Below, in pieces: positions 9,255-17,958 of a DNA stretch of 64,000 nucleotides; the first letter of the stretch is position 1; every line of letters begins with the position of its first letter. Source of the stretch: a bacterium. Lineage in GTDB: Bacteria; Vulcanimicrobiota; Xenobia; Xenobiales; JADMJV01. Position numbers and translations under genes: made by a program. Location of the stretch: NCBI GenBank assembly GCA_018266105.1, contig JAFEBA010000063.1:1-64000 (forward strand), given 5' to 3'. The notes beneath the pieces are model-generated. The model was not told where the DNA came from. It did not search any database and worked only from the letters and a program-made list of their open reading frames with translations.

Positions 9255-10043
9255 ATGGCATATCTCAACCAACCCTTCGGCCAAAGTTGCTACCAAAGTA
9301 TCGGGCACGGTCCGCCCCTGCTCTTGCTGAACGGCCTGGGATACAGCCATTGGAGCTGGAGCTGGCAGTGGAATGGCCTGCCCGAATTGCAACTGATTGC
9401 CATCGAAAACCGTGGCCTGGGCGGTTCCAACCTGGGTTCTCAACCCTTTGAACTGGTCGATCTGGCCGACGACGCGGTGCGGCTTCTGGATCACCTGGGC
9501 ATCCAGCGGGCTCATGTGTGGGGCGTGTCCATGGGCGGAATGATCGCCCAGGAGTTGGCCGTCAAGCACCCTGACCGTTGTGCCGGCTTAATTCTAGGAT
9601 GCACGATGTGCGGCGGTCCCGGGGCGATCTACATGAGCGCCGAGACTCTGGAATTTATGGCCAGCCTGGCCCGCGATGGGTTGTCTCAGGCCTCAGTCCG
9701 AGCCGCTCTGAAGCTGAACTTCAGCGATACCGTCAGCCAGCAACTGGTGGAGGCGTACGTTCCTCTACGCATGAACAACAAACCCGACCTGCAAACCTGG
9801 ACACTTCAGCGAGGAGCCTCGGGGCGCTTCGACCTGAGCCAGCGGCTCTCGGAGTATCGGGGCCCGGCTATGCTGATGCACGGTGGCGACGATGCCGTCG
9901 TACCCAGCGCCAACCTGGCCCAGCTGGAGCGACTGCTGCCTCAGGCCCGCGTTCAGGTCTTTCCGACTGCCCGGCACCTGTTCTGGATCGAACACGCTCA
10001 AGAAGTCAACCAACTCGTCCGAGACTTTGTATGCAACTCTTAG
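9255..10043 (+). CDS. Alpha/beta-fold hydrolase
   Basis: A complete alpha/beta hydrolase of 262 residues: oxyanion-hole region LLLLNGLGYSHWSW, nucleophile elbow GVSMGGMIAQ with the catalytic Ser, acid in HGGDDAVVP and catalytic His in ARHLFW. Such enzymes hydrolyse esters or lactones; the substrate is unknown. The start at ATG 9255 begins the conserved N-terminus (MAYLNQPFGQSCYQSIG); the longer open frame upstream is not family-like. The 3' end overlaps the methyltransferase gene by 13 bases. Confidence 0.9.
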   Translation: MAYLNQPFGQSCYQSIGHGPPLLLLNGLGYSHWSWSWQWNGLPELQLIAIENRGLGGSNLGSQPFELVDLADDAVRLLDHLGIQRAHVWGVSMGGMIAQELAVKHPDRCAGLILGCTMCGGPGAIYMSAETLEFMASLARDGLSQASVRAALKLNFSDTVSQQLVEAYVPLRMNNKPDLQTWTLQRGASGRFDLSQRLSEYRGPAMLMHGGDDAVVPSANLAQLERLLPQARVQVFPTARHLFWIEHAQEVNQLVRDFVCNS

Positions 10044-10654
10044 AGGAGGCGGTTCAGGCTCGCATTCCCCAGGCTCGGCTGGTCCCCACCCGGGTCGGCT
10101 CCGTGCTGCTACACCTGCTGCAGTCAGACTTTCCGCGCGCTCCCCTGGATCCAGACGTAGCCCGGGCCGTTTGGGATAGCCCGCCCTACTGGGCCTTCTG
10201 CTGGCCGGGGGGGGGCTGGCTCAGCCAGTGGCTGCCTCAACAACCCTGCCCCGGAACCGTAGTCGATCTGGGCTGTGGCTCTGGAATCCTGTCCATCGCC
10301 TTGCGCCTTGCGGGTTGGAAGGTGATCGGGGTTGATTCTGACCCGGAAGCCCGCCTGGCAAGCGCCGTCAACGCGCGCGCCAACGGCGTGGAATTTCCCG
10401 TGCTGGCCTCACTGGAAGAAATCCAGGAATCGGTCGGTCTACTGGTTCTGGCTGACTTCCTGTATGACCCGGCAAACCTGGCGGGCCTCGAGCAACTGGC
10501 CCGGTTCTGCCCTAACTTGCTGCTGGCCGACTGTCGGCTGCGCCATCCCCCGCCGGGCTTTACCCCGTTAGGACAGCACCATTTTCGCATTGTCCCCGAC
10601 CTGGACTGGGGTGATGAGTTCACTCAAATCTTTTTAGCCCGGAGAAACGCATGA
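10031..10654 (+). CDS. SAM-dependent methyltransferase (ETFB lysine / nicotinamide N-methyltransferase-like)
   Basis: The 207-residue protein contains a class I SAM-binding motif, VVDLGCGSGILSIAL, followed by an acidic strand end (VIGVDSDPEA). The preceding PPYWAFCWPGG segment resembles the electron-transfer-flavoprotein beta-subunit lysine methyltransferase family. The ATG start overlaps the hydrolase stop, and the stop overlaps the next ATG, so the three genes are translationally coupled. The target is not known. Confidence 0.82.
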   Translation: MQLLEEAVQARIPQARLVPTRVGSVLLHLLQSDFPRAPLDPDVARAVWDSPPYWAFCWPGGGWLSQWLPQQPCPGTVVDLGCGSGILSIALRLAGWKVIGVDSDPEARLASAVNARANGVEFPVLASLEEIQESVGLLVLADFLYDPANLAGLEQLARFCPNLLLADCRLRHPPPGFTPLGQHHFRIVPDLDWGDEFTQIFLARRNA

Positions 10655-10836
10655 CCAACCTGAACACAGCCGGCCCCGAGGAACTCGATGCGATCGAGGG
10701 TCTGAAGGGCCACGGCTATGAGATTGTTCGCTACCGCGAGGAAAGGGGCGGCTTTACTCAGCTTCGCCAACTGGACGAAGTGCCGGGCATGGCCGGCGTG
10801 CTGGATGAAAACATTGGCTCCCAGCTGACTCTCTAA
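10651..10836 (+). CDS. Helix-hairpin-helix small protein (ComEA-like HhH)
   Basis: A 61-residue peptide consisting of a single helix-hairpin-helix unit: LNTAGPEELDAIEGLKGHGYEIVRYREERGGF, then QLDEVPGM. This is the pattern of the ComEA DNA-binding repeat (LNTA..EEL..I.GI) without a membrane anchor. The ATG overlaps the methyltransferase stop codon. Nonspecific DNA binding is the likely property; the role is not known. Confidence 0.72.
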   Translation: MTNLNTAGPEELDAIEGLKGHGYEIVRYREERGGFTQLRQLDEVPGMAGVLDENIGSQLTL

Positions 10837-13040
10837 TCCCCCTGATCGCGTTTCTTACGGCGAGCTTTGCTGCCCTGACCGGAGAGACTGGGGTTGGTCA
10901 GAAAGAATTGATGAGCGGAAAACTCGGGCTGACCGGTATGACGACGGTAAGCGCCGTCCGGTCCCAGCAGCCAGCTATTGCGGGTGTCTTTCAGGTTACT
11001 ACCCATGACCTGTTCCATCAGTTGTGCGTGCACCGAGTCGGTGTGCACCGGAATCAGAGTCTCGACCCGGGTATGAAAGTTGCGCGGCATCCAGTCGGCT
11101 GAAGTGATGTAGACCTTGGCCTTCTTATGGGGCAGTTTATGGCCATTGCCGAAGCACAGAATGCGCGAGTGCTCCAGAAAGCGGCCGACGATACTGCGCA
11201 CCCGAATATTCTCGGAAATGCCGGGAATGCCGGGCCGCAAGCAGCAAATGCCGCGCACCACCAGATCGATCTGAACCCCGGCCTGAGAGGCCCTGTAGAG
11301 AGCATCGCACACTTCCGGATCCACCAGCGAGTTCATCTTGGCCCAGATGCCGCCGGGACGACCCTCGCGCACGTGGTTGATCTCATCGTCGATCAAGGAC
11401 AGCACGGTGGATTTCAGGTTGATGGGGGACATGGCCAACTTCTCGAGACGATCGGGGACGGCGTAGCCGGTCAGATAATTGAAGATTTTGCCCACGTCGC
11501 GAACGATTGCGTCGTCGCCGGTAAAGTAGCTGATATCGGTATAGGTCCGTGCCGTAACCGGATGGTAGTTGCCTGTCCCCAGGTGCGCATACCCCCGCAG
11601 CCCGCGCTGTTCACGACGCAGCACCAGCGACATCTTAGCGTGGGTCTTCTTATCCACAAAACCGTAGACAATGTGAGCTCCGGCGCGTTCCAGATCATTG
11701 GCCAGGCGAATGTTGGCTTCTTCGTCAAAGCGCGCTTTGAGTTCCACCACCACCGTCACCGACTTTCCGTTCTCGGCGGCCTCCACCAGAGCGCGCACGA
11801 TGCTGGAGATCTTGCTTGTGCGATATAAGGTCTGCTTGATCGTGAGCACGTCCGGGTCGCGGGCGGCCTGGCGCAAGAACTCCACCACCACGTCAAAGGT
11901 CTCGTAAGGATGATGGACCACAAAATCCTTGCTGGCGATGGCCCCAAAATAGTCGCCTCGCCAATCCTTGATTCGCTCGGGAAAGCGCATGTCGAAAGGC
12001 TGGAACTTGAGCTCGGGGCGATCTTCACTGCAAAGCTGAGCGACGTCGGATAGGTTGAGCAGCCCCTCAGCCTCGATCACGTCTTCATCATCGACATCCA
12101 ACTGAGATGTAATGAAGGCGCGCATATCGTCGGGCGTTCCGACCGAGAAAGCCAGCCGCACCACATGGCCCCACTTGCGGCCTTTGACGGCCCGCAAATA
12201 GTGTTCAGCCAGATTGATCTGACTGCCGTGACCCGTCTCCACCTCAAAGGCGGTGTCATTGTCGCGTAGCACGTGAAACAATCCGTGCCGTTTGACCTTG
12301 AAATTGGGATAAATGCGGTCGAAAAACAGCGGAATGGCTTCTTCCAGGGGAAGAAACCGCTGGTCCACCCAGCGTCGGCCCTCAAAGGACGCGCTACGCA
12401 CCAGATCGCGACGTGGATTATCCCCCAGCCGAATGAAGCGAGGCAGGCTGGGCGGCAGGGGCAGCAGCGACCAGAAACTCTTGGTGTCTTTCATCTTCAG
12501 GCCCATGCACAGACCATCGTTGGGAATGAACGGGAAAGGGTGAGCCGGGTCACATGCCAGAGGTGTCAGCACGGGTAGCACTTCGGACATAAAGTAACTG
12601 CCCAGCCAGTCCAGATCTTCCTGGTCCAGGTCGTTGACCTGCACCAGCCGGATGCCTTCGTCCGCCAGGGAGCGCCTCAAAGTTTGCCAGGTGTGCTGCT
12701 GCTCGCGGACCAGCTCGATGATCTCGGCGTAAATCATCTCCAACTGCTGGGGCAGGGTCAGACCGTCGAAGGTGATCTGGTCCAGGCCACTCTCCAGGCG
12801 CCCCTTCAGATTGGCCACCCGCACGGTGCAAAACTCGTCCAGATTGGTATCGCTGATGGCCAGGTAGCGCACCCGCTCTAGAAGCGGATTGGCGGCGTTC
12901 TGAGCTTCTTCCAGGACCCGATAATTAAAAGCCAGCCAGGATAGCTCTCGGTTGAGGTAACGCTGGCTGACCGGCAGCGAAGATAAGGGGATCTCGCTGG
13001 AAGGTACGACTTGTTCATCGGGGGTATTGAGAAGTTCCAT
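10833..13040 (-). CDS. ppk1: Polyphosphate kinase 1
   Basis: This 735-residue protein has the full PPK1 architecture: N-terminal RYLNRELSWLAFNYRVLEEA, head domain, and two phospholipase-D-like C-terminal domains with TLYRTSKISSIVRAL, VVELKARFDEEANI, the phosphorylated-His region KTHAKMSLVLRRE and LGTGNYHPVTARTYTD. It reversibly makes inorganic polyphosphate from ATP. Length is in the family range (about 690-740). Its 3' end overlaps the HhH peptide gene by four bases. The hutF-ppx-CHAD-sixA operon nearby supplies other polyphosphate-linked functions. Confidence 0.97.
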   Translation of the reverse strand: MELLNTPDEQVVPSSEIPLSSLPVSQRYLNRELSWLAFNYRVLEEAQNAANPLLERVRYLAISDTNLDEFCTVRVANLKGRLESGLDQITFDGLTLPQQLEMIYAEIIELVREQQHTWQTLRRSLADEGIRLVQVNDLDQEDLDWLGSYFMSEVLPVLTPLACDPAHPFPFIPNDGLCMGLKMKDTKSFWSLLPLPPSLPRFIRLGDNPRRDLVRSASFEGRRWVDQRFLPLEEAIPLFFDRIYPNFKVKRHGLFHVLRDNDTAFEVETGHGSQINLAEHYLRAVKGRKWGHVVRLAFSVGTPDDMRAFITSQLDVDDEDVIEAEGLLNLSDVAQLCSEDRPELKFQPFDMRFPERIKDWRGDYFGAIASKDFVVHHPYETFDVVVEFLRQAARDPDVLTIKQTLYRTSKISSIVRALVEAAENGKSVTVVVELKARFDEEANIRLANDLERAGAHIVYGFVDKKTHAKMSLVLRREQRGLRGYAHLGTGNYHPVTARTYTDISYFTGDDAIVRDVGKIFNYLTGYAVPDRLEKLAMSPINLKSTVLSLIDDEINHVREGRPGGIWAKMNSLVDPEVCDALYRASQAGVQIDLVVRGICCLRPGIPGISENIRVRSIVGRFLEHSRILCFGNGHKLPHKKAKVYITSADWMPRNFHTRVETLIPVHTDSVHAQLMEQVMGSNLKDTRNSWLLGPDGAYRRHTGQPEFSAHQFFLTNPSLSGQGSKARRKKRDQGD

Positions 13041-13085
13041 AGGGTCCTGGCTTCGCGCCGGCGGCCAGGAATCCCGGCCACACCC

Positions 13086-13529
13086 TTAACTTGCGCGGAA
13101 GAGCTTGCGCACCCACTTCGGAATTTTGGCATCCAGGGCCTGGTAGCGCTCGCGCCACTCGGCCGCCTGACGCTCCTGATGGCGACCCTCACGTTCGGCT
13201 TCTTCGGCCCTCTGCAGCAACTCAGTCTCCCGATTGCGAGTGGTCAAAGCCAATTGGAAAGCCTGTTTGAAAAGCCCTTCAGCCTGCTGCATGGAATCGA
13301 TTAACTGGGCCATGGTGGTCGCGATGGGCTGGGCCTCAGCCTCTGACTTCGGCTCCTCAGGAGCAGACTCGGCCTCTTTGGCCGCTCGAACAATCACGGG
13401 AACATCTACGGATGTTCCCAGGTCGGAACGAACAGCCGGGCCAACGGCGGCCCCTCCCTGCTCGTTTGTAGGCGCCGCGAATGGATTTCCGGGTGCCGGC
13501 AAGACATTAGGTAATTCAAATTTCATCAT
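13086..13529 (-). CDS. Hypothetical coiled-coil protein
   Basis: 147 residues with a Pro/Ala/Glu-rich disordered N-terminal half and a strongly charged helical C-terminal half (TRNRETELLQRAEEAEREGRHQERQ broken into heptads) that would form a coiled coil. No signal peptide or enzyme motif. It sits 45 bases upstream of ppk1 in the same direction and may be co-transcribed. Either of two consecutive Met codons could start it. Confidence 0.6.
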   Translation of the reverse strand: MMKFELPNVLPAPGNPFAAPTNEQGGAAVGPAVRSDLGTSVDVPVIVRAAKEAESAPEEPKSEAEAQPIATTMAQLIDSMQQAEGLFKQAFQLALTTRNRETELLQRAEEAEREGRHQERQAAEWRERYQALDAKIPKWVRKLFRAS

Positions 13530-13626
13530 GGTGTTCTAGTTACGTTCGCATCCGGGCAGTCCTCGAAATTAGGGAAAAAAATTCAACCACCAGGGAACCC
13601 CGGACCCAGCGAGTAGTTGCCTGGCT

Positions 13627-14250
13627 ATGTCCAAGTCAGCTTTGCTGGCCGGCATCCGCCTCAGTGGGCACGTGCTCCTGATCGGTGTGGCCGGGCTTCG
13701 TCTCCTGATCTTTTGTCACTCTGGCCTACGCGCCAGGGTCAAAGCCCGCTTTGATTACCGGTTTCTGGACCTCCCCTTGGCCCTTGGGCTGCTCATGCTA
13801 TTGACCAGTCACTTTGTGCTCAGCCTGTTCTACGTGCCTTCTCGCTCCATGCAGCCGACTCTAGAGGTCGGGGACGGCATTGCCGTCAGCCGACTGAGCT
13901 ATCGCTGGCGGCCTCCTACAGTGGGAGATATCGTAGTCTTTGATTTACCCAAAGATCGCCCGGGTGGTGGCCAGACCCTGGTTAAGCGCATGGCTGCCGA
14001 TGAGGGCGATATCATCCGTATCGAGCATGGAGTCCTCTACCGCAACGACCAGGTCGAACCCGAGCATCCCGTGAGCACCGAGGCCTCCATCAAAGAGCAC
14101 AAGATCGCTCCCGGCTGCATTTTTGTGCTCGGAGACAACCGCACCATGTCCATGGATTCGAGGGTCTACGGCGATATCAAGAAGGATTGGCTCTATGGAC
14201 CGGTTGTGTTTCGCTACTGGCCTCCCTCCCGGGTGGGGGGCATACGCTAG
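13627..14250 (+). CDS. lepB: Signal peptidase I
   Basis: The 207-residue protein has a hydrophobic N-terminal anchor region (LPLALGLLMLLTSHFVLSLF), the catalytic-serine motif YVPSRSMQPTLEVGD, the Lys-containing box LVKRMAADEGD and the C-terminal LGDNRTMSMDSRVYG box. These are the B, D and E boxes of type I signal peptidases, with the Ser/Lys dyad intact. It cleaves exported preproteins at the outer face of the cytoplasmic membrane; several secreted proteins in this window would be substrates. Confidence 0.95.
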   Translation: MSKSALLAGIRLSGHVLLIGVAGLRLLIFCHSGLRARVKARFDYRFLDLPLALGLLMLLTSHFVLSLFYVPSRSMQPTLEVGDGIAVSRLSYRWRPPTVGDIVVFDLPKDRPGGGQTLVKRMAADEGDIIRIEHGVLYRNDQVEPEHPVSTEASIKEHKIAPGCIFVLGDNRTMSMDSRVYGDIKKDWLYGPVVFRYWPPSRVGGIR

Positions 14251-14324
14251 CCCGCCATAAAAAAAGATCAGGCGCACCCTAAATTTGGGAAGGATTCACA
14301 GACTCCGGCGACAATGCTCAAGGC

Positions 14325-14864
14325 GTGACCATCGCCCTTAAAACTCCAGAGATCACTTCCAAAAAGCGCTTCCAGCCGGAATCCGGCCCGATCACAGGCC
14401 TGATTGCAGCCTTCCACAACGGCAAAAACGGCCTGCGATCACTGACGGTAGAAACCGTACGCGGCACTTTCGAAGCCCGGCTGGACAAGGAATTGCGCGA
14501 AGCTCTGACAGCTGAACTGGAGGTCGGGATGGCCGTTCGCTGCTGGCTGCGCGTGAAAGGTAGCAAGGTCAAGGCTCAGCTGGTCCTTCCGCTGGAGGCC
14601 AAACAGGTGGTTTATACCGGAGCCCGCTCGGCCTGCATCTGGGTCTGCACCAGCAAGAGCTGCTGCCGTAAAGGCGGAACCGAGCTCTTAAAGTCGCTGC
14701 GCAAGGCCGCTCAGGAAAACCCCGATATCCAGGTCAAGCAGTCAGACTGCCTGGGCGCCTGCAAGAAGGGGCCCACCCTGAAGATGCGAGGCGACAAGAA
14801 AGTTTACCAAGTCACTCCCGGAGCCGCTCCCGAGTGGCTGAACGCCGCTCTGGCCCGAAACTAG
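14325..14864 (+). CDS. 2Fe-2S thioredoxin-like domain protein
   Basis: The C-terminal half has the thioredoxin-like 2Fe-2S ferredoxin pattern: IWVCTSKSCCRKGG (CxxxxCC) and, about 35 residues on, DCLGACKKGP (CxxxC). The N-terminal 85 residues form a beta-rich domain resembling a nucleotide- or RNA-modulating fold (VETVRGTFEARLDKELREAL) with no firm match. GTG start with a weak Shine-Dalgarno sequence. Probably an electron carrier or redox sensor; similar fusions are known as uncharacterised (2Fe-2S) ferredoxin domain proteins. Confidence 0.75.
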   Translation: MTIALKTPEITSKKRFQPESGPITGLIAAFHNGKNGLRSLTVETVRGTFEARLDKELREALTAELEVGMAVRCWLRVKGSKVKAQLVLPLEAKQVVYTGARSACIWVCTSKSCCRKGGTELLKSLRKAAQENPDIQVKQSDCLGACKKGPTLKMRGDKKVYQVTPGAAPEWLNAALARN

Positions 14865-14867
14865 GTC

Positions 14868-15320
14868 CTAGCCCGGAACCAGCCACCTGGGGGTCAGCAA
14901 CCAGCGCAATTGACCCTGACCTGGCTGGCCTTCAAGTAAGGCCATTCCCGACTTTTTAAAGCCAAAGCAGGCTCGCTCCAACCCTAGAAAACCGGCGGCC
15001 AGTCGCGAAAGGTCCGGTTCGTGACCCACCACCATCAGGTCCTCACAGGGCTGAGTGCGCAGCCAGGCCAGAGCCTCACCCTGAGGTCGCAGGCAGTCAT
15101 GGAGACGAACCGGCGCTCCCAAAACACGAGCCGCCAGCCTCGCGGTCTGACGGGCTCGTATCAGAGGGCTGCTGAAGATGATTGTCGGTGCTTCAAACCG
15201 GCGAGCGAAATGAAACAGTACTTTGCGACACCGGGCGCGACCTTCCACCGTCAGCCGCCGCTCAAAGTCGGTCGTGACCAGCTCCTCGGCGATGGCGTGG
15301 CGGAGGATGATCAGTCTCAC
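14868..15320 (-). CDS. sixA: Phosphohistidine phosphatase SixA family
   Basis: A 150-residue histidine-phosphatase-superfamily protein starting with the RHG-type motif LRHAIAEE, then SSPLIRARQTA and VVGHEPDLSRLA carrying the second catalytic His. Compact size matches SixA rather than phosphoglycerate mutase. The ATG overlaps the stop of the CHAD-domain gene, so the two are coupled. In this gene order it is likely to act on phosphohistidine or a polyphosphate-linked substrate; the latter is inference. Confidence 0.85.
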   Translation of the reverse strand: MRLIILRHAIAEELVTTDFERRLTVEGRARCRKVLFHFARRFEAPTIIFSSPLIRARQTARLAARVLGAPVRLHDCLRPQGEALAWLRTQPCEDLMVVGHEPDLSRLAAGFLGLERACFGFKKSGMALLEGQPGQGQLRWLLTPRWLVPG

Positions 15321-16360
15321 TCTTCCTCTTCTGCCAGCAGCTCCTCAACTTCGCCTTGAGGCCAGTCCCAAAGCTGCTCCCAATCCAGGTCCTGCAGATG
15401 GATGCGGCCCAGTGCCTGATGGCGTTCTTTGAGCAGGCGATTGACCACTCGGGCCTGAGTTTCGCGGATGGGGGGATTTTGCACCCAATGATAGTCAACG
15501 TGGCAGGCCAAAACTTCGATATCCTGGAGGCTACCCAGAGCGTCGTGCAGCTCCCGAATCTTGGCCCAACCGTCATTCTGATCCAGCCGGGTGTCCCAGC
15601 CAGCCGCGGCAAAGACCTCGGCCTGGTAACGGAAAGTCTTCATGGCCACGCGCAGGGCGTGATAGGAGAAGCTGTTGTCGGGGTCCACCTCGTCGGCGTG
15701 AGACATGGCTTGAAGCAGGCTTTCCCAAACGGCTCGGGAGAGCATCTCGCGAACGCTTTCTTCGGCCTGCTCTTCTTCGAGCAGGCCGGCCAACAGAGCG
15801 TCGACCATCTCCAGGCGCTTTTCGAGCTTGGAGGCTTTGACTCGGCGCACGGCCTTGTTGGCCTGCTTGATCACCATCGGCAGCTCGGAGCTGCGCTCGG
15901 TCAGGAAATCGTCCAGCAAGGGTTCGTCACACAACCACTCCAGTTGGCGCTGCAAATCACGCAACACGCCCAAGCTGCGGCGTACCTGGCGTAGCTTGCG
16001 CCGCAGTCGCTTGACCGGGCCCCGCCCCACCAGAGCTGAGAAGAGACTCAGGGTGGAACTCAACTTGCGGCTGGACACTCGCAACTGATGAACATTGTGC
16101 GGATTGAGCTCATCCTGTGCAGCCTGCAGAAAATCGAGAAAGCGCCGGCCGTGGCGGTAGAGAGCCAGGCGCAGCTGGGCCCCGTGACCCTGGCCGAAAT
16201 CAGGCAGCTCTTCGGTTTCCTCGACTTCCTCGGGATGCGCCTCTACCACCGGTTCCTCTGGCTCGATTGCGACCTCTTCCTCGACCGCCGAAACGGCTTC
16301 TTCTTCAGTCACCTCGACTGGGATTTGATCGGCTTTAGTGCGACGTCTTCTGGTTGCCAT
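15317..16360 (-). CDS. CHAD domain-containing protein
   Basis: 347 residues: a Glu/Val-rich acidic N-terminal tail (roughly residues 10-50), then a CHAD domain with its His- and Arg-rich helices (NVHQLRVSSRKLSS, KRLRRKLRQVRRSLGVLRDL) and ALRVAMKTFRYQAEV. CHAD domains bind polyphosphate granules through these basic helices. It lies between ppx and sixA in one operon, which fits a polyphosphate role. Confidence 0.9.
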   Translation of the reverse strand: MATRRRRTKADQIPVEVTEEEAVSAVEEEVAIEPEEPVVEAHPEEVEETEELPDFGQGHGAQLRLALYRHGRRFLDFLQAAQDELNPHNVHQLRVSSRKLSSTLSLFSALVGRGPVKRLRRKLRQVRRSLGVLRDLQRQLEWLCDEPLLDDFLTERSSELPMVIKQANKAVRRVKASKLEKRLEMVDALLAGLLEEEQAEESVREMLSRAVWESLLQAMSHADEVDPDNSFSYHALRVAMKTFRYQAEVFAAAGWDTRLDQNDGWAKIRELHDALGSLQDIEVLACHVDYHWVQNPPIRETQARVVNRLLKERHQALGRIHLQDLDWEQLWDWPQGEVEELLAEEEE

Positions 16361-16416
16361 GGGTGCCTCCGTGAATCTTCAAGGCGCGGCCTTCTTGCTT
16401 GAGCAAAAAACGCCCT

Positions 16417-17958
16417 TTAGGCCAGCACCACTTTGACCCCCAAAGCTTTTTCGAAAGGCGCCAGCTTGGTGGCCGCGGCCCAGCGCTCCAAAAGCATCTC
16501 GCTATCACCCAGCAGCGTAAGCAGAACCTTCTGCTTGTTCAGGCGCACCAGAATCTGGCCCACCATTCCGCCGTGCTCGGCGTCGAGTGCCTCGGCCAGA
16601 CGCAGCATGGCCGAAAGCTTGATGACCAGATTGCGCTCGTCGAAACTGAGAACCTTGAAAAAGTCGTGCTGAGCCCCGGGCTCGGCCTTGCGATGGTAGC
16701 GGGCAATAGCTGCCACCAACTGGCGCTGGGCGGTGGACAGCCCCACCAGCGGACTGGACATGATGATGTAGTGACTATGCTTGTGGTGAGCCGAGAAATT
16801 GATGAATTTCCCCACATCGTGCAGCCAGGAGGCGGCCTCCAGCAGCAAACGATGGCTGGAATTCAACTTGTGCAACGGCTGCAACGGATCGAACAACTGC
16901 AAAGATAATTCGGTCACCTTGCGCGCGTGGGCTTCGTCGAAATCATACTTGCGGCCCAACTGTAGCACCGAGGAGAGAACCTGCTCGCGATCTAAACCCT
17001 CAGGGCGCTGACCCAGCGCCTCGAAGCGCAGATCTTCCAGCAATCCATCCTTCAGACCCACGTGGGGGATGACCATGATTTCCATCTTGAGATGATGCAT
17101 CAAGCTCTGCAGCACCAAGAGCGCAGGCAATAAAACATCGGCCCGGTCGGGCCGCAGGCTCAACTTCTTCTGCCGATCCTCGACGCTCATGGATTCAAGC
17201 AGGCCGGTGATGTGGTCGAGCTCGGCCAGGCTGACTTGGTCATTGCTGGGCTTGTGAAACAGACGCTGGGCCAGGTCGCCGAGTTCCTCGGCGTTGCCGC
17301 CGGTGGCCACAAAGACCTCTACCTTTTGCTGCTGCAGCCAGTAGTCCACCCAACTTCGGGTGGCCTCCACGTACTCGCGGGCGCGCCGGGCAAAGTCATG
17401 AGACTGACCTCCCAAGCGTTGCAGCATGCGCACCGTCCCCATCTTGAGGGACTCCAGGGCCTGCACGCGGCCGTGCTGACCCAGGATCAACTCCACGCTG
17501 CCGCCTCCGATATCGACCACCAGCACCGTGCGGTCTCCCAGAGGGAGGCGACGTTGCACGGCCATGTAGACCATGCGGGCTTCCTCCTCACCGGCCAGCA
17601 GCTGCAGGTCAATGCCGCTCTCCTTGCGCACAGTCTCCAAAAAGCGCTTGCCATTGACTGCTTCGCGGGCGGCACTGGTGGCCACGGCCGTGTATTGAGT
17701 GACCTCCAGCTTCTCCATCCACTCCGAAAAAGAGCGCAGGGCCGTGACCGCCTTCTTCATGCTGGCGTCCGATATGGCTTGATTGCCGAACACGTCACGT
17801 CCCAGCCGAACCGGGCTGCGAATGGATTTCAGGGGCTTGAGCACAAAACCAGGCAGTAGCTCAGCCACCTGCATGCGCATGGCGTTGGAGCCGACATCGA
17901 TGGCCGCCAAACGTGGCGGTCGGCTCTTTCTGAGGACAGGCGGATTCTTCTTAGCCAT
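16417..17958 (-). CDS. ppx: Exopolyphosphatase / pppGpp phosphohydrolase (Ppx/GppA) with HD domain
   Basis: The 513-residue protein opens with AAIDVGSNAMRMQVAE and carries the phosphate-binding ATSAAREAVNG, LAGEEEARMVYMAV and VVDIGGGSVELIL motifs of the ASKHA-fold Ppx/GppA family. The C-terminal part contains an HD motif, SWLHDVGKFINFSAHHKHS, as in long Ppx enzymes. It degrades polyphosphate or guanosine pentaphosphate. Its ATG overlaps the end of the hutF-like gene by eight bases, and the CHAD gene follows after 56 bases. Confidence 0.93.
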   Translation of the reverse strand: MAKKNPPVLRKSRPPRLAAIDVGSNAMRMQVAELLPGFVLKPLKSIRSPVRLGRDVFGNQAISDASMKKAVTALRSFSEWMEKLEVTQYTAVATSAAREAVNGKRFLETVRKESGIDLQLLAGEEEARMVYMAVQRRLPLGDRTVLVVDIGGGSVELILGQHGRVQALESLKMGTVRMLQRLGGQSHDFARRAREYVEATRSWVDYWLQQQKVEVFVATGGNAEELGDLAQRLFHKPSNDQVSLAELDHITGLLESMSVEDRQKKLSLRPDRADVLLPALLVLQSLMHHLKMEIMVIPHVGLKDGLLEDLRFEALGQRPEGLDREQVLSSVLQLGRKYDFDEAHARKVTELSLQLFDPLQPLHKLNSSHRLLLEAASWLHDVGKFINFSAHHKHSHYIIMSSPLVGLSTAQRQLVAAIARYHRKAEPGAQHDFFKVLSFDERNLVIKLSAMLRLAEALDAEHGGMVGQILVRLNKQKVLLTLLGDSEMLLERWAAATKLAPFEKALGVKVVLA